Positions 1 through 8,801 of a stretch of DNA of 61,188 bases are shown here, in pieces (the first letter of the stretch is position 1; every line of letters begins with the position of its first letter). Under the pieces are notes generated by a model. It saw nothing but the letters and a program-made list of their open reading frames with translations, had not been told where the DNA came from and searched no databases. A program made the translations under genes and the position numbers. This stretch comes from an uncultured Muribaculaceae bacterium (GTDB lineage: Bacteria > Bacteroidota > Bacteroidia > Bacteroidales > Muribaculaceae), in assembly GCA_910583775.1 (NCBI GenBank), contig CAJTYD010000005.1, forward strand, positions 1 to 61,188, read 5' to 3'.

Positions 1-16
1 TAATAATTCAGCGAAT

Positions 17-937
17 ATGAAATCATCGATATCACAACTGTTGAGACTTATGTCGGTAGTCAGGATTCTCAAGAACGCCAACACGGCGCTCGACGCCGAC
101 GCGATTTTCGACCGGCTCGAGAAAGACTGCGCCGTCCGAGGCATCAATTATCCTGCTTCCCGGGAGGCAAGAATCCGCCTCCTTCAGCGCGACATAAACA
201 CTATCTCGGAGGTGATGTATATCGATATACGCAACATCCGTAACTGCGGTTACATAATAAAAAGTTTCGACAACGACCCGCCGGTGGATTACGACAAACT
301 TTTTGCCGACTTCGACCTTCTCACCGCTGTGCAGCCCGACGCGAAAGTGAACGAATACCTCTATCCCGACCACCATCGCGGGAAGGGCTCGTCAAACCTC
401 TTTCCTCTACTTATGGCGGCAAAGAACAGGGAGAAAATATCCTTCAGGTATCGGTTTGTGCGTAACGGCGGTAAAGAAGTCTATTATGTTGCCAACCCGT
501 ATTTTCTGAAAGAAAACCAGCAAAGATGGTATCTTGTGGCCGAAACCGACGGCAAGACACGCATTTTCGAGCTCGACCGCATAACGGATCTTGAGTTTAT
601 CGGCGAGACCTTCAAACGGAATCCGGAGATATCGGAAGCTGGAATGTTCGACAACAGCTACGGAATATGGAACGCCCCCGAAATCCCCGTCGAGGAAATC
701 GAACTGCGTTACAGTCCGCTGGATGGCGAATTTCTAAAAGAAGTGCCCTTGCATCACAGTCAGCGCATCCTCGCCGACAATAACGAAGAATTCCGTATCA
801 AGGTGAACCTGCGGATCACCAACGACTTTGTCATGGCGCTTCTCTCCCGAGCCAACTCGCTCGAAGTGATCAGACCTTTACATCTCCGCGAACGCATCAA
901 GGACGTATGCTCAAGATGCGCCGAGCGCAACAGATAA
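17..937 (+). CDS. WYL-domain transcriptional regulator
   Basis: A 306-residue protein with an N-terminal helical DNA-binding region (about residues 1-85), a WYL domain (about 130-200, with the sequence RWYLVAETDGKTRIFELDRI around residues 170-189) and a C-terminal WCX-like extension (about 225-306). Family knowledge: WYL proteins bind nucleic-acid-derived or other small ligands and often repress or activate stress, DNA-damage or defence genes. It is the first gene of the window and runs toward the GIY-YIG, LemA and M48 genes, with only 44 bp before the next start, so co-transcription is likely. Its own promoter lies outside the window. The WYL assignment is firm; the ligand and regulon are unknown. 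Confidence 0.88.
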   Translation: MKSSISQLLRLMSVVRILKNANTALDADAIFDRLEKDCAVRGINYPASREARIRLLQRDINTISEVMYIDIRNIRNCGYIIKSFDNDPPVDYDKLFADFDLLTAVQPDAKVNEYLYPDHHRGKGSSNLFPLLMAAKNREKISFRYRFVRNGGKEVYYVANPYFLKENQQRWYLVAETDGKTRIFELDRITDLEFIGETFKRNPEISEAGMFDNSYGIWNAPEIPVEEIELRYSPLDGEFLKEVPLHHSQRILADNNEEFRIKVNLRITNDFVMALLSRANSLEVIRPLHLRERIKDVCSRCAERNR

Positions 938-981
938 ATCTTAACAAAAATATATTCAACAACCATAAAAGACAGAAAATC

Positions 982-1449
982 ATGAACAAGGAAATCGAGA
1001 CATTAAAAGAGAACGGATTCAAGGGATTCAAAACAGTGGCAGGCTTTGACGTAGCAAGCCTTCCGGCAACGGGCGGCGTCTACGTTGTGATCCGCGACAA
1101 AGAGGAGGCTCCTGAATTTCTTGAAGTCGGAACCGGCGGTTTCTTCAGAGGAAATCCTAACGTAAGCGTCGGGCTGCTGCAAAGCCGTTATCTTGGCGAT
1201 ACCAACATCGTCTACATAGGTAAAAGCAATAATCTAAAGTCAAGAATCAAACAACTTCTCAGGTTCGGTGCCGGAGAGGCAGTGGGGCATTACGGCGGCC
1301 GCTATCTCTGGCAGCTGAAGGATTCGGCCGACCTCATCATCGCCTGGAAAGAAACGCCGCTGCAGGATCCCCGCCAAGTCGAGAAGGAGATGCTCCGTCA
1401 GTTCGAAGCCGACCACGGTGCTCTACCTTTCGCAAACCTCGTCCACTAA
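982..1449 (+). CDS. Small GIY-YIG fold protein (putative nuclease)
   Basis: A 155-residue protein. The GIY element is the GGVYVV stretch (residues 31-36), the YIG element is YIGKSNNL (78-85), the conserved Arg is R88 (SRI), and a candidate catalytic Glu is E134 or E136 in RQVEKEML. These are the core landmarks of the GIY-YIG endonuclease fold, so it may cut DNA, although no extra DNA-binding domain is visible. The reading frame is open upstream to 907, inside the WYL gene; the ATG at 982 follows the WYL stop by 44 bp and gives a compact domain, so I prefer it. LemA follows after 11 bp. Its target is unknown. Confidence 0.7.
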   Translation: MNKEIETLKENGFKGFKTVAGFDVASLPATGGVYVVIRDKEEAPEFLEVGTGGFFRGNPNVSVGLLQSRYLGDTNIVYIGKSNNLKSRIKQLLRFGAGEAVGHYGGRYLWQLKDSADLIIAWKETPLQDPRQVEKEMLRQFEADHGALPFANLVH

Positions 1450-1460
1450 AACCTATTATT

Positions 1461-2027
1461 ATGGGAACAACGGGAATCATAACTATCATCATTGTCGGCG
1501 TGATAATCATCTGGGCCGTTACGGTCTACAACCGGCTTGTGCATCTTCGAAACGTCCGCAAAAACGCCTTCGCCAACGTCGACGTTATCCTGCGTAAGCG
1601 CTACGACCTCGTGCCGCAGCTCGTCGCCACAGTAAAAGGTTATGCGGCGCATGAGAAGACCGTGCTCGAAAACGTGATAAAGACCCGAAGCGCCGGGCTC
1701 GGCGCTTCGGGAGACAACGAAAAGATCAAGGCCGCTGAAAACATGCACCGCGAGCTTATCCGTCTTTGCGCACTCTCCGAAAGCTACCCCGATCTGAAGG
1801 CCGACAGGAATTTCATGCACCTTCAGGAATCGCTATGCGAGATCGAGGAGGACTTAGTTAATGTCAGAAGTTTCTTCAATATGTCTACACGGGAATACAA
1901 CGATCAGGTCCTCTCTTTCCCTGCCTTGATAATAGCCGGGAGATTCGGCTTTCACGAAGAGCCAATGCTTGAAGAGCAGGCAGACATGCGCGAAGAACTG
2001 ATGAAACACCCCGACATACGATTCTGA
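1461..2027 (+). CDS. LemA family membrane protein
   Basis: A 188-residue protein with one N-terminal membrane helix (residues 5-22, GIITIIIVGVIIIWAV) followed by the LemA signature region: VYNRLVHLRN, an NAFANVDV-type stretch, then RYDLVPQLVATVKGYAAHE. The rest is predicted to be helical and to lie on the face opposite the short N-terminus. LemA proteins are widespread and their biochemical role is unclear; they are often encoded next to membrane peptidases. Here an M48 peptidase gene follows 41 bp downstream and the GIY-YIG gene ends 11 bp upstream, so the genes probably form one operon. Confidence 0.92.
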   Translation: MGTTGIITIIIVGVIIIWAVTVYNRLVHLRNVRKNAFANVDVILRKRYDLVPQLVATVKGYAAHEKTVLENVIKTRSAGLGASGDNEKIKAAENMHRELIRLCALSESYPDLKADRNFMHLQESLCEIEEDLVNVRSFFNMSTREYNDQVLSFPALIIAGRFGFHEEPMLEEQADMREELMKHPDIRF

Positions 2028-2068
2028 AACCGTAATTTTCAAAACATTCCTTTTCAAAAACCGAATTT

Positions 2069-3148
2069 ATGAAATTCGCCGGATTGCAATATCAGATTCG
2101 CTCAAACAAGAGGAAGAGCATCTTTCTTGTTACTGTGTTTCCCATAGTGGCGACCCTTACCCTGATGTTTGTGATGTATCTCTACTGCGTGTCCTCTCAT
2201 CATCATGAAGCCCTGGAGATTAGTCCGCTTACCGGTATTGCAAGTCCTGTTCACGACGCCAATACCGACTGCATGGTCTTTACCCTCTCATCTTCCGAAC
2301 TCTTCTTCAAGCTCTTTCCTTGGGTTGTGGCCTACTCGGCCTTATGGTATATACTTATCATACCCTTTTGGGACAGTTTGATCGACGGCATCTATTTCGA
2401 GAATCACGACGGCCACTACGGTTCTTCTCTCTGTCTGGAATATGAGGAAATGAAAAAGGGAGCGACGCTAAAGAAACTGCAGGCTCTTGCCACGGCCGCA
2501 GGAGTGCCTACGCCGAGACTGCGGGTGATCGATTCGAGAGCCCAGTCGGCTTTCGCCGCCGGCTTCAGCCGGAAGACCTACTCAATCTACGTGACGCAGG
2601 GAATGATCAACACCCTCAGCGCGCGGCAGATGAAAGCCGTTCTGGCTCACGAACTCGCCCATATCATAAACCGTGACACCCTCTTCCTTATGATCGGCAT
2701 AATCTTCTCCGGCTTTTTCACCCTTATAATATACACATTGGCTGCCATTTCCGGATTAACAGTCCTGTTTGGCAAAGGCGGCGGCGGCCTCGCGGCAATT
2801 TTCGGCACAATTATATTCTCTCTCATACTTGCTCCCGGACTTCTTATAATCATTCTTACAAAATGCCTGATATCGCGTAAAAGGGAATATCTCGCCGACG
2901 CAACAGCCGTCGAGATAACGGCCGACCCTGTTTCGCTGATCCAGGCTCTTCGCAAACTCGAAAACGCCCCTGCACTCGAAACCCATCTCGGCGCCTCGGC
3001 CTTCATGATCGTGGCCCCGCCCAAAAAGCAATTCTTCGGCCGCCTATTTAGCTCGCATCCATCGGTGGATTCGCGCGTCCGTTTCCTCGAAGACATTGCC
3101 TGCCGCCTTGAAAACGCCAACCCGCCGGTTTGCGTGAAACCAGATTAA
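2069..3148 (+). CDS. M48 family (HtpX/Ste24-like) membrane metallopeptidase
   Basis: A 359-residue integral membrane zinc peptidase. The zinc motif HELAH is at residues 194-198 (context AVLAHELAHIINRDT) and the third ligand is probably E273 in KREYLADATAVE. Membrane helices are visible near residues 18-38, 82-103, 206-230 and 242-266, so the catalytic loop faces the cytoplasm in the HtpX style. Family role: quality control of membrane proteins. LemA lies directly upstream, a pairing often seen in bacteria. A short stem (TTGAG/CTCAA plus T run, 3149-3167) after the stop may be a weak terminator separating it from the Fic operon. Confidence 0.93.
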   Translation: MKFAGLQYQIRSNKRKSIFLVTVFPIVATLTLMFVMYLYCVSSHHHEALEISPLTGIASPVHDANTDCMVFTLSSSELFFKLFPWVVAYSALWYILIIPFWDSLIDGIYFENHDGHYGSSLCLEYEEMKKGATLKKLQALATAAGVPTPRLRVIDSRAQSAFAAGFSRKTYSIYVTQGMINTLSARQMKAVLAHELAHIINRDTLFLMIGIIFSGFFTLIIYTLAAISGLTVLFGKGGGGLAAIFGTIIFSLILAPGLLIIILTKCLISRKREYLADATAVEITADPVSLIQALRKLENAPALETHLGASAFMIVAPPKKQFFGRLFSSHPSVDSRVRFLEDIACRLENANPPVCVKPD

Positions 3149-3177
3149 TTGAGAAAAAACTCAATTTTCAATAAAAA

Positions 3178-3240
3178 CTTGCCGATATCGGCAAGTTTCG
3201 CTATCTTTGTCTTATGTTTTAATCAATATTCTTGCCGATA
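3178..3240 (+). promoter_or_regulatory. Fic operon promoter with palindromic operator
   Basis: A perfect 18-bp palindrome, CTTGCCGATATCGGCAAG (3178-3195), overlaps the expected -33 zone of a Bacteroidota promoter whose -7 box is TATCTTTG (3202-3209). A second half-site, CTTGCCGATA (3231-3240), sits directly before the Fic start codon. The layout is what one expects of a repressor site and suggests autoregulation by the HTH at the N-terminus of the Fic protein; that last step is inference. Confidence 0.7.
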
Positions 3241-3242
3241 AA

Positions 3243-4133
3243 ATGGAGTTTATTTCAGTTAAAGCATGGGCGGAGATGCATGGCGTTTCGGAGCGCACAG
3301 CCCGGAACTATTGCGCTCAGAATAAAATACCCGGCGCATATCTCGTCGGGAAGACCTGGAACATTCCGGCGGACGCTCAACCCCCGAAACGCTCTAAAAA
3401 TACATCCATATCTCCTCTTTTGCTGGCTCTTAGGGAACAGAAGTCCGGAAAAACCAAAGGCGGCATCTATCATCGTATACAGATTGACCTGACATATAAC
3501 TCCAACCATATCGAAGGCAGCAGGCTGACCCACGACCAGACCCGCTATATCTTCGAGACCAATACCATTGGTATAGTTGACGAGGCAATAAATGTTGATG
3601 ACATCATAGAAACCACCAATCATTTCCGCGCCATCGACTATATCATTGACAACACCCATGGAAGATTAACGGAAACCTTTATCAAGCATCTGCATTTCCT
3701 GCTCAAATCAGGAACTTCAGATGAACGCAAATCATGGTTTAAAGTCGGTGACTATAAGAAACTGCCAAATGAAGTAGGCGGCAATGACACGGTAGAACCA
3801 GAGAATGTCCATAAAGAAATAAAGTCTCTGCTAAAAGAATATGGGCGTAAGAAAACACCTACTCTCGAAGAAATTATTGATTTCCATCAACGATTCGAGG
3901 CAATTCATCCATTTCAAGACGGTAACGGAAGAGTGGGCAGACTGATAATGTTTCGGGAATGTCTTTGCTTTGGCTATGTGCCTTTCATCATAACAGATGA
4001 GTTAAAAATGTTCTACTATAACGGATTACGCAACTGGCCGAAAATAAAAGGATATCTTATGGACACATGCCTGAGTGCACAGGACAATTTTAAACTTTTA
4101 CTTGACAAATTCAGAATCAAATACACAGATTAA
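3243..4133 (+). CDS. Fic-domain AMP transferase with N-terminal HTH
   Basis: A 296-residue Fic protein. The catalytic motif HPFQDGNGRVGR is at residues 222-233, with the general-base His at 222. An inhibitory motif of the [ST]xxxE[GN] form (SNHIEG, 87-92) lies N-terminal to the Fic core, so this is a self-inhibited class II-type enzyme with E91 as the blocking Glu. Residues 1-45 look like an excisionase-type helix-turn-helix (KAWAEMHGVSERTARNYC). Predicted activity: transfer of AMP from ATP to a protein hydroxyl, and possibly de-AMPylation. The start at 3243 is chosen because the upstream in-frame ATG (3207) falls inside the -7 box. The ADP-ribosylglycohydrolase gene follows after 12 bp. Confidence 0.93.
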   Translation: MEFISVKAWAEMHGVSERTARNYCAQNKIPGAYLVGKTWNIPADAQPPKRSKNTSISPLLLALREQKSGKTKGGIYHRIQIDLTYNSNHIEGSRLTHDQTRYIFETNTIGIVDEAINVDDIIETTNHFRAIDYIIDNTHGRLTETFIKHLHFLLKSGTSDERKSWFKVGDYKKLPNEVGGNDTVEPENVHKEIKSLLKEYGRKKTPTLEEIIDFHQRFEAIHPFQDGNGRVGRLIMFRECLCFGYVPFIITDELKMFYYNGLRNWPKIKGYLMDTCLSAQDNFKLLLDKFRIKYTD

Positions 4134-4145
4134 GCCATAAATGAT

Positions 4146-4955
4146 ATGAGAGAAGACAGAGACAGACTTGCGGCAGCCAGGCTGGTGGTGCTCGGTGCCG
4201 TCTGCGGCGACACGATAGGATCCGCCTATGAGTTTAGGCCGACAAAAGACTTGAATTTCAAATTGTTTACAACATACAGCGGGTTTACCGACGACACCGT
4301 CTGCACGGTTGCCGTGGCCGACGCGCTTGAATCGGGACGCCCCGTAACCGAATGTCTGCAGCAATGGTGCCGTCGCTATCCGCGAGCAGGATACGGCGGC
4401 TCTTTCAGCCGCTGGTTCCGTCTTGACGATCCGCAGCCCTACAACAGCTGGGGCAACGGCTCGGCAATGCGCGTGAGCGCCGCGGGAGCCAAGGCGGCAA
4501 ACCTCGACGATGCCATGCAGCTCGCAAAAATGATGGCGGAAGTCACCCACAACCATCCCGAAGGAATCAAGGGCGCACAGGCCACGGCCGTAGCCATATA
4601 TTACGCCCTCGGAGGCATGAAGAAAGAGGAGATTAAGTCGGTAATCGAGAGGGAATTCGGATATGACCTCTCGAGGCCTTATTCACAGATTCAGCCGGGC
4701 TACAGCTTCGATGTCAGCTGCCAGGGGAGCGTGCCGGAGGCGATGATCGCCTTCCTCGAAAGCACTGATTACGAGTCGGCCATCCGTCATGCCGTGGCCC
4801 TCGGAGGAGACGCAGACACGCAGGCCGCCATCGCCGGCGGTATCGCCGCGGCCTACTATTGCGAGATCCCTTCCACAATACTTGACGAATGCCTCTCCCG
4901 GCTCCCTGAGGACATGAAGAAGACAATCGCGCGGTTCAACAACAGCCTTTTCTAA
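4146..4955 (+). CDS. ADP-ribosylglycohydrolase family protein
   Basis: A 269-residue protein of the DraG/ARH family. Metal-binding landmarks are visible: GDTIGSAYE (21-29), the FTDDT motif (47-51) and the C-terminal GGDADTQAAIAGG (220-232). The family removes ADP-ribose from protein or nucleic-acid targets, or cleaves related ADP-ribose conjugates, using two metal ions. It lies 12 bp after the Fic gene and 50 bp before a Nudix gene, so a nucleotide-modification or clean-up module is plausible. The substrate cannot be read from the sequence. Confidence 0.9.
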   Translation: MREDRDRLAAARLVVLGAVCGDTIGSAYEFRPTKDLNFKLFTTYSGFTDDTVCTVAVADALESGRPVTECLQQWCRRYPRAGYGGSFSRWFRLDDPQPYNSWGNGSAMRVSAAGAKAANLDDAMQLAKMMAEVTHNHPEGIKGAQATAVAIYYALGGMKKEEIKSVIEREFGYDLSRPYSQIQPGYSFDVSCQGSVPEAMIAFLESTDYESAIRHAVALGGDADTQAAIAGGIAAAYYCEIPSTILDECLSRLPEDMKKTIARFNNSLF

Positions 4956-4965
4956 TACCGATACA

Positions 4966-4990
4966 GTAGGGACACACGGCTCGTGTGTCC
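4966..4990. repeat. Dispersed 25-bp palindromic repeat, copy 1
   Basis: The sequence GTAGGG followed by arms GGACACACG and CGTGTGTCC around a 3-bp centre (GCT). Five related copies occur at 11357-11381, 33600-33624, 48512-48536, 50366-50390 and 58342-58366. This copy sits between the ADP-ribosylglycohydrolase and Nudix genes, where its transcript would fold into a 9-bp stem. Confidence 0.8.
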
Positions 4991-5005
4991 GCGATTCCTA
5001 CGAAT

Positions 5006-5449
5006 ATGGAAGAGAAGAAATATTGCTATAAATACCCGCATCCGGCAGTAACAGCCGACTGCGTGGTTTTCTGCATTGACGGCGACAGGACGAGCGTCCT
5101 GCTCGTGGAGCGCGGCGGCGAGCCCTTCAAGGGATACTGGGCGCTGCCGGGAGGCTTTCTGAATCCCGATGAATCGGCCGAGCAAGCCGCGCGACGCGAA
5201 CTCGAGGAGGAGACCGGCCTTAAGGTCCCGCGCCTCGAGCAGTTGGGCGCCTATTCCGAACCGGGTCGCGATCCCCGCGAATGGGTGATCACCATAGCGC
5301 ACATAGCGATTGTGGAAAAACAGGACGTGAAAGGAAGCGATGACGCCGCCGACGCACGCTGGTTCCCCGTCGACAGCGTGCCGCCTCTGGCCTTCGACCA
5401 TGCCAGGATCCTTGCCGACGCACTCCGCCATTGTAATTTTAATGGTTAA
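5006..5449 (+). CDS. Nudix hydrolase
   Basis: A 147-residue protein with a full Nudix box starting at G50 (GFLNPDESAEQ), continuing through AARRELEEETGL and ending near L72; it fits GX5EX7REUXEEXGU. The short length and the lack of an added HTH point to a metabolite pyrophosphohydrolase, for example an ADP-ribose or (deoxy)nucleotide hydrolase, rather than an NrtR-type regulator. The ATG at 5006 is chosen over a GTG at 4985 that lies inside a palindromic repeat. It is the last gene of the Fic-ADP-ribosylglycohydrolase-Nudix group; ADP-ribose released by the upstream enzyme would be a logical substrate (inference). Confidence 0.92.
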   Translation: MEEKKYCYKYPHPAVTADCVVFCIDGDRTSVLLVERGGEPFKGYWALPGGFLNPDESAEQAARRELEEETGLKVPRLEQLGAYSEPGRDPREWVITIAHIAIVEKQDVKGSDDAADARWFPVDSVPPLAFDHARILADALRHCNFNG

Positions 5450-5476
5450 GATGGCTGATAAATGCGCTAAATTTCG

Positions 5477-5536
5477 TAATTTTGCATGATAAATCTAATC
5501 TCTTGGGATTCGTCAGGTTATTCCGGATGGAATAAC
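5477..5536 (+). promoter_or_regulatory. carB promoter and leader hairpin
   Basis: The -7 box TAATTTTG is at 5477-5484. In the roughly 85-nt leader, GTTATTCC (5517-5524) and GGAATAAC (5529-5536) form a perfect 8-bp stem with a GGAT loop. No U tract follows, so it is not a classical terminator; it could affect leader stability or translation. Confidence 0.6.
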
Positions 5537-5574
5537 GGCAGGCGCGTTCCGGTAAATTTCAAGATTGCATAAGG

Positions 5575-8500
5575 ATGAAAAAAGTGTTATTGTTAGGCTC
5601 GGGAGCCTTGAAGATAGGCCAGGCGGGCGAATTCGACTACTCCGGATCCCAGGCGCTGAAAGCGCTGCGTGAAGAGGGGATCGAATCGGTGCTCATCAAT
5701 CCGAACATCGCAACGATCCAGACATCCGAGGGTGTCGCCGACCGTGTGTATTTTCTCCCTATAACCCCTGAATTTGTAGAGGAGGTTATCAAGAAGGAAC
5801 GCCCCGACGGCATATTGCTCGCCTTCGGAGGCCAGACAGCCCTCAACTGCGGAACGCAGCTCTATCTCGACGGCACACTCGAGAAATATGGAGTGAAAGT
5901 GCTCGGAACTTCCGTCGAAGCCATAATGATAACAGAAGACCGCGACCTCTTTGTAAAGAAACTCAACGAGATCGACGTCAAGACCCCCGTCTCGCAGGCT
6001 GTCGAGAATATCGACGACGCCCTCGAGGTGGCTCACCGCATCGGTTATCCGGTGATGGTACGCTCCGGATACGCCCTCGGCGGCCTCGGTTCCGGCATCT
6101 GCAACAACGACGAAGAATTCCTCAAGCATTGCGAGAGCGCTCTCTCATATTCCCGCCAGATCCTTGTAGAGGAATCGCTCAAAGGCTGGAAGGAGATCGA
6201 GTTCGAAGTGATCCGCGACGCCTCCGACCTCTGCTTCACCGTGGTTCCGATGGAGAACTTCGACCCTCTCGGTATCCACACCGGCGAGAGCATCGTGGTC
6301 GCTCCCATCGTTTCGCTTACCCCCGAGCAGATAAAGATGCTTGAAGACATCGCCACCCGCGTTGTCCGCCACATAGGCATCGTCGGCGAATGCAACATCC
6401 AGTATGCCTTCAACGCCGAGACCAACGACTACCGCATCATCGAGATCAACGCCCGCCTGAGCCGCTCGTCGGCGCTCGCCTCGAAAGCCTCCGGCTATCC
6501 CCTCGCCTTCGTCGCCGCCAAGCTGGCCCTCGGCTACACTCTCGACCAGATCGGCGAGCCCGGCACCCCCAACTCCGCCGCAAAGGCTCCCGAAGTCGAC
6601 TACATGATCGTCAAGATCCCCCGCTGGGACCTCTCGAAATTCATCGGCGTCGACCGCGAGATCGGCTCCTCGATGAAATCCGTCGGCGAAATCATGTCGA
6701 TCGGCAAGTCGTTCGAAGAGATAATCCAGAAAGGTCTCCGCATGATCGGCCAGGGAATGCACGGTTTCGTCGGCAACAACGACATGCACGTCGATGACCT
6801 CGAACACGCCCTCTCCCATCCTACCGACACCCGTATTTTCGCCATAGCCCAGGCCCTTGAGGAGGGTTATACTCCCGAACGAGTGGCCGAGCTCACCAAG
6901 ATAGACATCTGGTTTATCGAACGCCTCGCAAACATCGTCCGTTTCGCCGACAGCCTCCGCAAACGCGGCGGCAGCGTCGCCGACCTCGACCGCGAGACGC
7001 TCCTCGAGGCCAAACGCCTCGGCTTCTCCGACTTCCAGATCTCTCGTCTGGTGGAGAATCCTTCGGGCAACATGGAGGCCGACGTGCTCCGCGTCCGCGC
7101 CCGCCGCAAGGAGCTTGACGTGACACCGCGCGTGCGCCGCATCAACACCGTCGCCTCCGAATATCCCGAACTTACCAACTACCTCTACGTGACCTATGGA
7201 GCGACCGAAAACTCCATCCCCTACGACCTAAATGCCGGCAAGAACATCATCGTGCTCGGCTCGGGAGCCTACCGCATCGGCAGCTCCGTGGAGTTCGACT
7301 GGTGTTCGGTAAACGCCGCCACAACCTGCCGCAAGCTCGGATACAAGGCGATAATGATCAACTATAACCCGGAGACCGTGTCGACCGACTACGACATGTG
7401 CGACCGCCTCTATTTCGACGAACTCAGCTTCGAGCGCGTGATGGACATCATCGACCTCGAGACCCCGCGCGGTGTAATCGTGAGCGTCGGCGGTCAGATC
7501 CCCAACAACCTCGCCATGAAGCTTTACCGCCGCCATGTGCCTGTGTTGGGAACATCCCCCGTCTCGATCGACCGCGCCGAGAACCGCCACAAATTCTCGG
7601 CCATGCTCGACCAGCTCGGCATCGACCAGCCCCGCTGGAAGGAGCTCACCACCGAGGACGAGATCCACGCATTCGTCGAGGAAGTGGGATTCCCGGTGCT
7701 TATCCGCCCGAGTTACGTGCTTTCCGGAGCCGCGATGAACGTCTGCTACGACTACGAGCAGATGCACCGCTTCCTGAGCCAGGCCGCCAAGGTCTCGAAA
7801 GAATATCCCGTCGTGGTTTCCGAATTCATGCAGAACGCCAAGGAGATAGAGTTCGACGCCGTGGCCCGCAACGGTCAGATCGTCGAATACGCCATCTCGG
7901 AGCATGTGGAATATGCCGGCGTCCACTCCGGCGACGCCACCCTCGTCTTCCCGGCCCAGAAGATATATATGGCCACCGCGCGCCGCATCAAGCGCATCAG
8001 CGCCCGCATCGCGGAAGCCCTCAATATCTCAGGCCCTTTCAATATCCAGTATCTGGCCAAAGACAATTACGTGAAGGTCATCGAATGCAACCTCCGCGCC
8101 TCACGCTCGTTCCCCTTCGTGAGCAAGGTGCTTAAGAAGAACTTCATCGAGACAGCCACACGCATCATGCTCGGCGAGAATCCCGGTGTGACCGATTCCT
8201 CGACGTTCGACATCGACTATATCGGCGTGAAGGCCTCGCAGTTCTCCTTCGCCCGTCTCCACAAGGCCGACCCGGTTCTCGGCGTCGACATGGCCTCCAC
8301 CGGCGAGGTGGGATGTCTGGGCCGCGACTTCGACGAGGCTCTGCTCAACGCGATGATCTCCGTTGGCCATCACGTTCCGAAGAAAGGCGTCCTCGTAAGC
8401 TCGGGCGACGCCCGCGCCAAGGTAGACATGCTCGAGGCCTGCCGCCTGCTCGACTCCAAGGGCTACGCCATCTACGCCACGCCCGGAACCGCCGCGTTCC

Positions 8501-8778
8501 TCACCGAACACGGCGTCAAGAACACTCAGGTATGCTGGCCCGACGAAGAGGGACTTTCAGTGCTCGACGTAATCGGCGACCATACCGTCGACTTAGTGAT
8601 CAATATCCCGAAGAACCACACCAAGCGCGAGCTCACCAACGGTTACCGCGTCCGTCGCCAGGCCATAGACCACAACACGCCGCTGATCACCAACGCCCGT
8701 CTGGCGCTGGCCTACGTCAAGGCTTTCGTCTCGCATCCTGTCGAATCGATCGGCATCCGCTCCTGGCAGGAATATTGA
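5575..8778 (+). CDS. carB: Carbamoyl-phosphate synthase, large subunit
   Basis: A 1067-residue, full-length large subunit. It contains two tandem synthetase halves, each with a pre-ATP-grasp segment (MKKVLLLGSGALKIGQAGEF at the N-terminus; IIVLGSGAYRIGSSVEFDW near residue 560) and an ATP-grasp domain. The C-terminal MGS-like allosteric domain covers about residues 930-1067 (KKGVLVSSGDARAK onward). The complex makes carbamoyl phosphate from bicarbonate, ammonia (from glutamine via CarA) and two ATP, for pyrimidine and arginine synthesis. carA is not adjacent, and the gene appears to be transcribed alone from the promoter near 5480. Confidence 0.98.
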   Translation: MKKVLLLGSGALKIGQAGEFDYSGSQALKALREEGIESVLINPNIATIQTSEGVADRVYFLPITPEFVEEVIKKERPDGILLAFGGQTALNCGTQLYLDGTLEKYGVKVLGTSVEAIMITEDRDLFVKKLNEIDVKTPVSQAVENIDDALEVAHRIGYPVMVRSGYALGGLGSGICNNDEEFLKHCESALSYSRQILVEESLKGWKEIEFEVIRDASDLCFTVVPMENFDPLGIHTGESIVVAPIVSLTPEQIKMLEDIATRVVRHIGIVGECNIQYAFNAETNDYRIIEINARLSRSSALASKASGYPLAFVAAKLALGYTLDQIGEPGTPNSAAKAPEVDYMIVKIPRWDLSKFIGVDREIGSSMKSVGEIMSIGKSFEEIIQKGLRMIGQGMHGFVGNNDMHVDDLEHALSHPTDTRIFAIAQALEEGYTPERVAELTKIDIWFIERLANIVRFADSLRKRGGSVADLDRETLLEAKRLGFSDFQISRLVENPSGNMEADVLRVRARRKELDVTPRVRRINTVASEYPELTNYLYVTYGATENSIPYDLNAGKNIIVLGSGAYRIGSSVEFDWCSVNAATTCRKLGYKAIMINYNPETVSTDYDMCDRLYFDELSFERVMDIIDLETPRGVIVSVGGQIPNNLAMKLYRRHVPVLGTSPVSIDRAENRHKFSAMLDQLGIDQPRWKELTTEDEIHAFVEEVGFPVLIRPSYVLSGAAMNVCYDYEQMHRFLSQAAKVSKEYPVVVSEFMQNAKEIEFDAVARNGQIVEYAISEHVEYAGVHSGDATLVFPAQKIYMATARRIKRISARIAEALNISGPFNIQYLAKDNYVKVIECNLRASRSFPFVSKVLKKNFIETATRIMLGENPGVTDSSTFDIDYIGVKASQFSFARLHKADPVLGVDMASTGEVGCLGRDFDEALLNAMISVGHHVPKKGVLVSSGDARAKVDMLEACRLLDSKGYAIYATPGTAAFLTEHGVKNTQVCWPDEEGLSVLDVIGDHTVDLVINIPKNHTKRELTNGYRVRRQAIDHNTPLITNARLALAYVKAFVSHPVESIGIRSWQEY

Positions 8779-8801
8779 TCCGGCTGACGATTCAGAAACT
8801 T

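Noticed and set aside
4966..4990. A GTG start for the Nudix gene at 4985
   Set aside because: It lies within a dispersed palindromic repeat; the ATG at 5006 fits the normal Nudix length.
7398..8135. Overlapping plus-strand frames within carB (245 and 188 codons)
   Set aside because: They lie wholly in another frame of a well-conserved gene and are rich in Arg and Pro, as expected of shadow frames.
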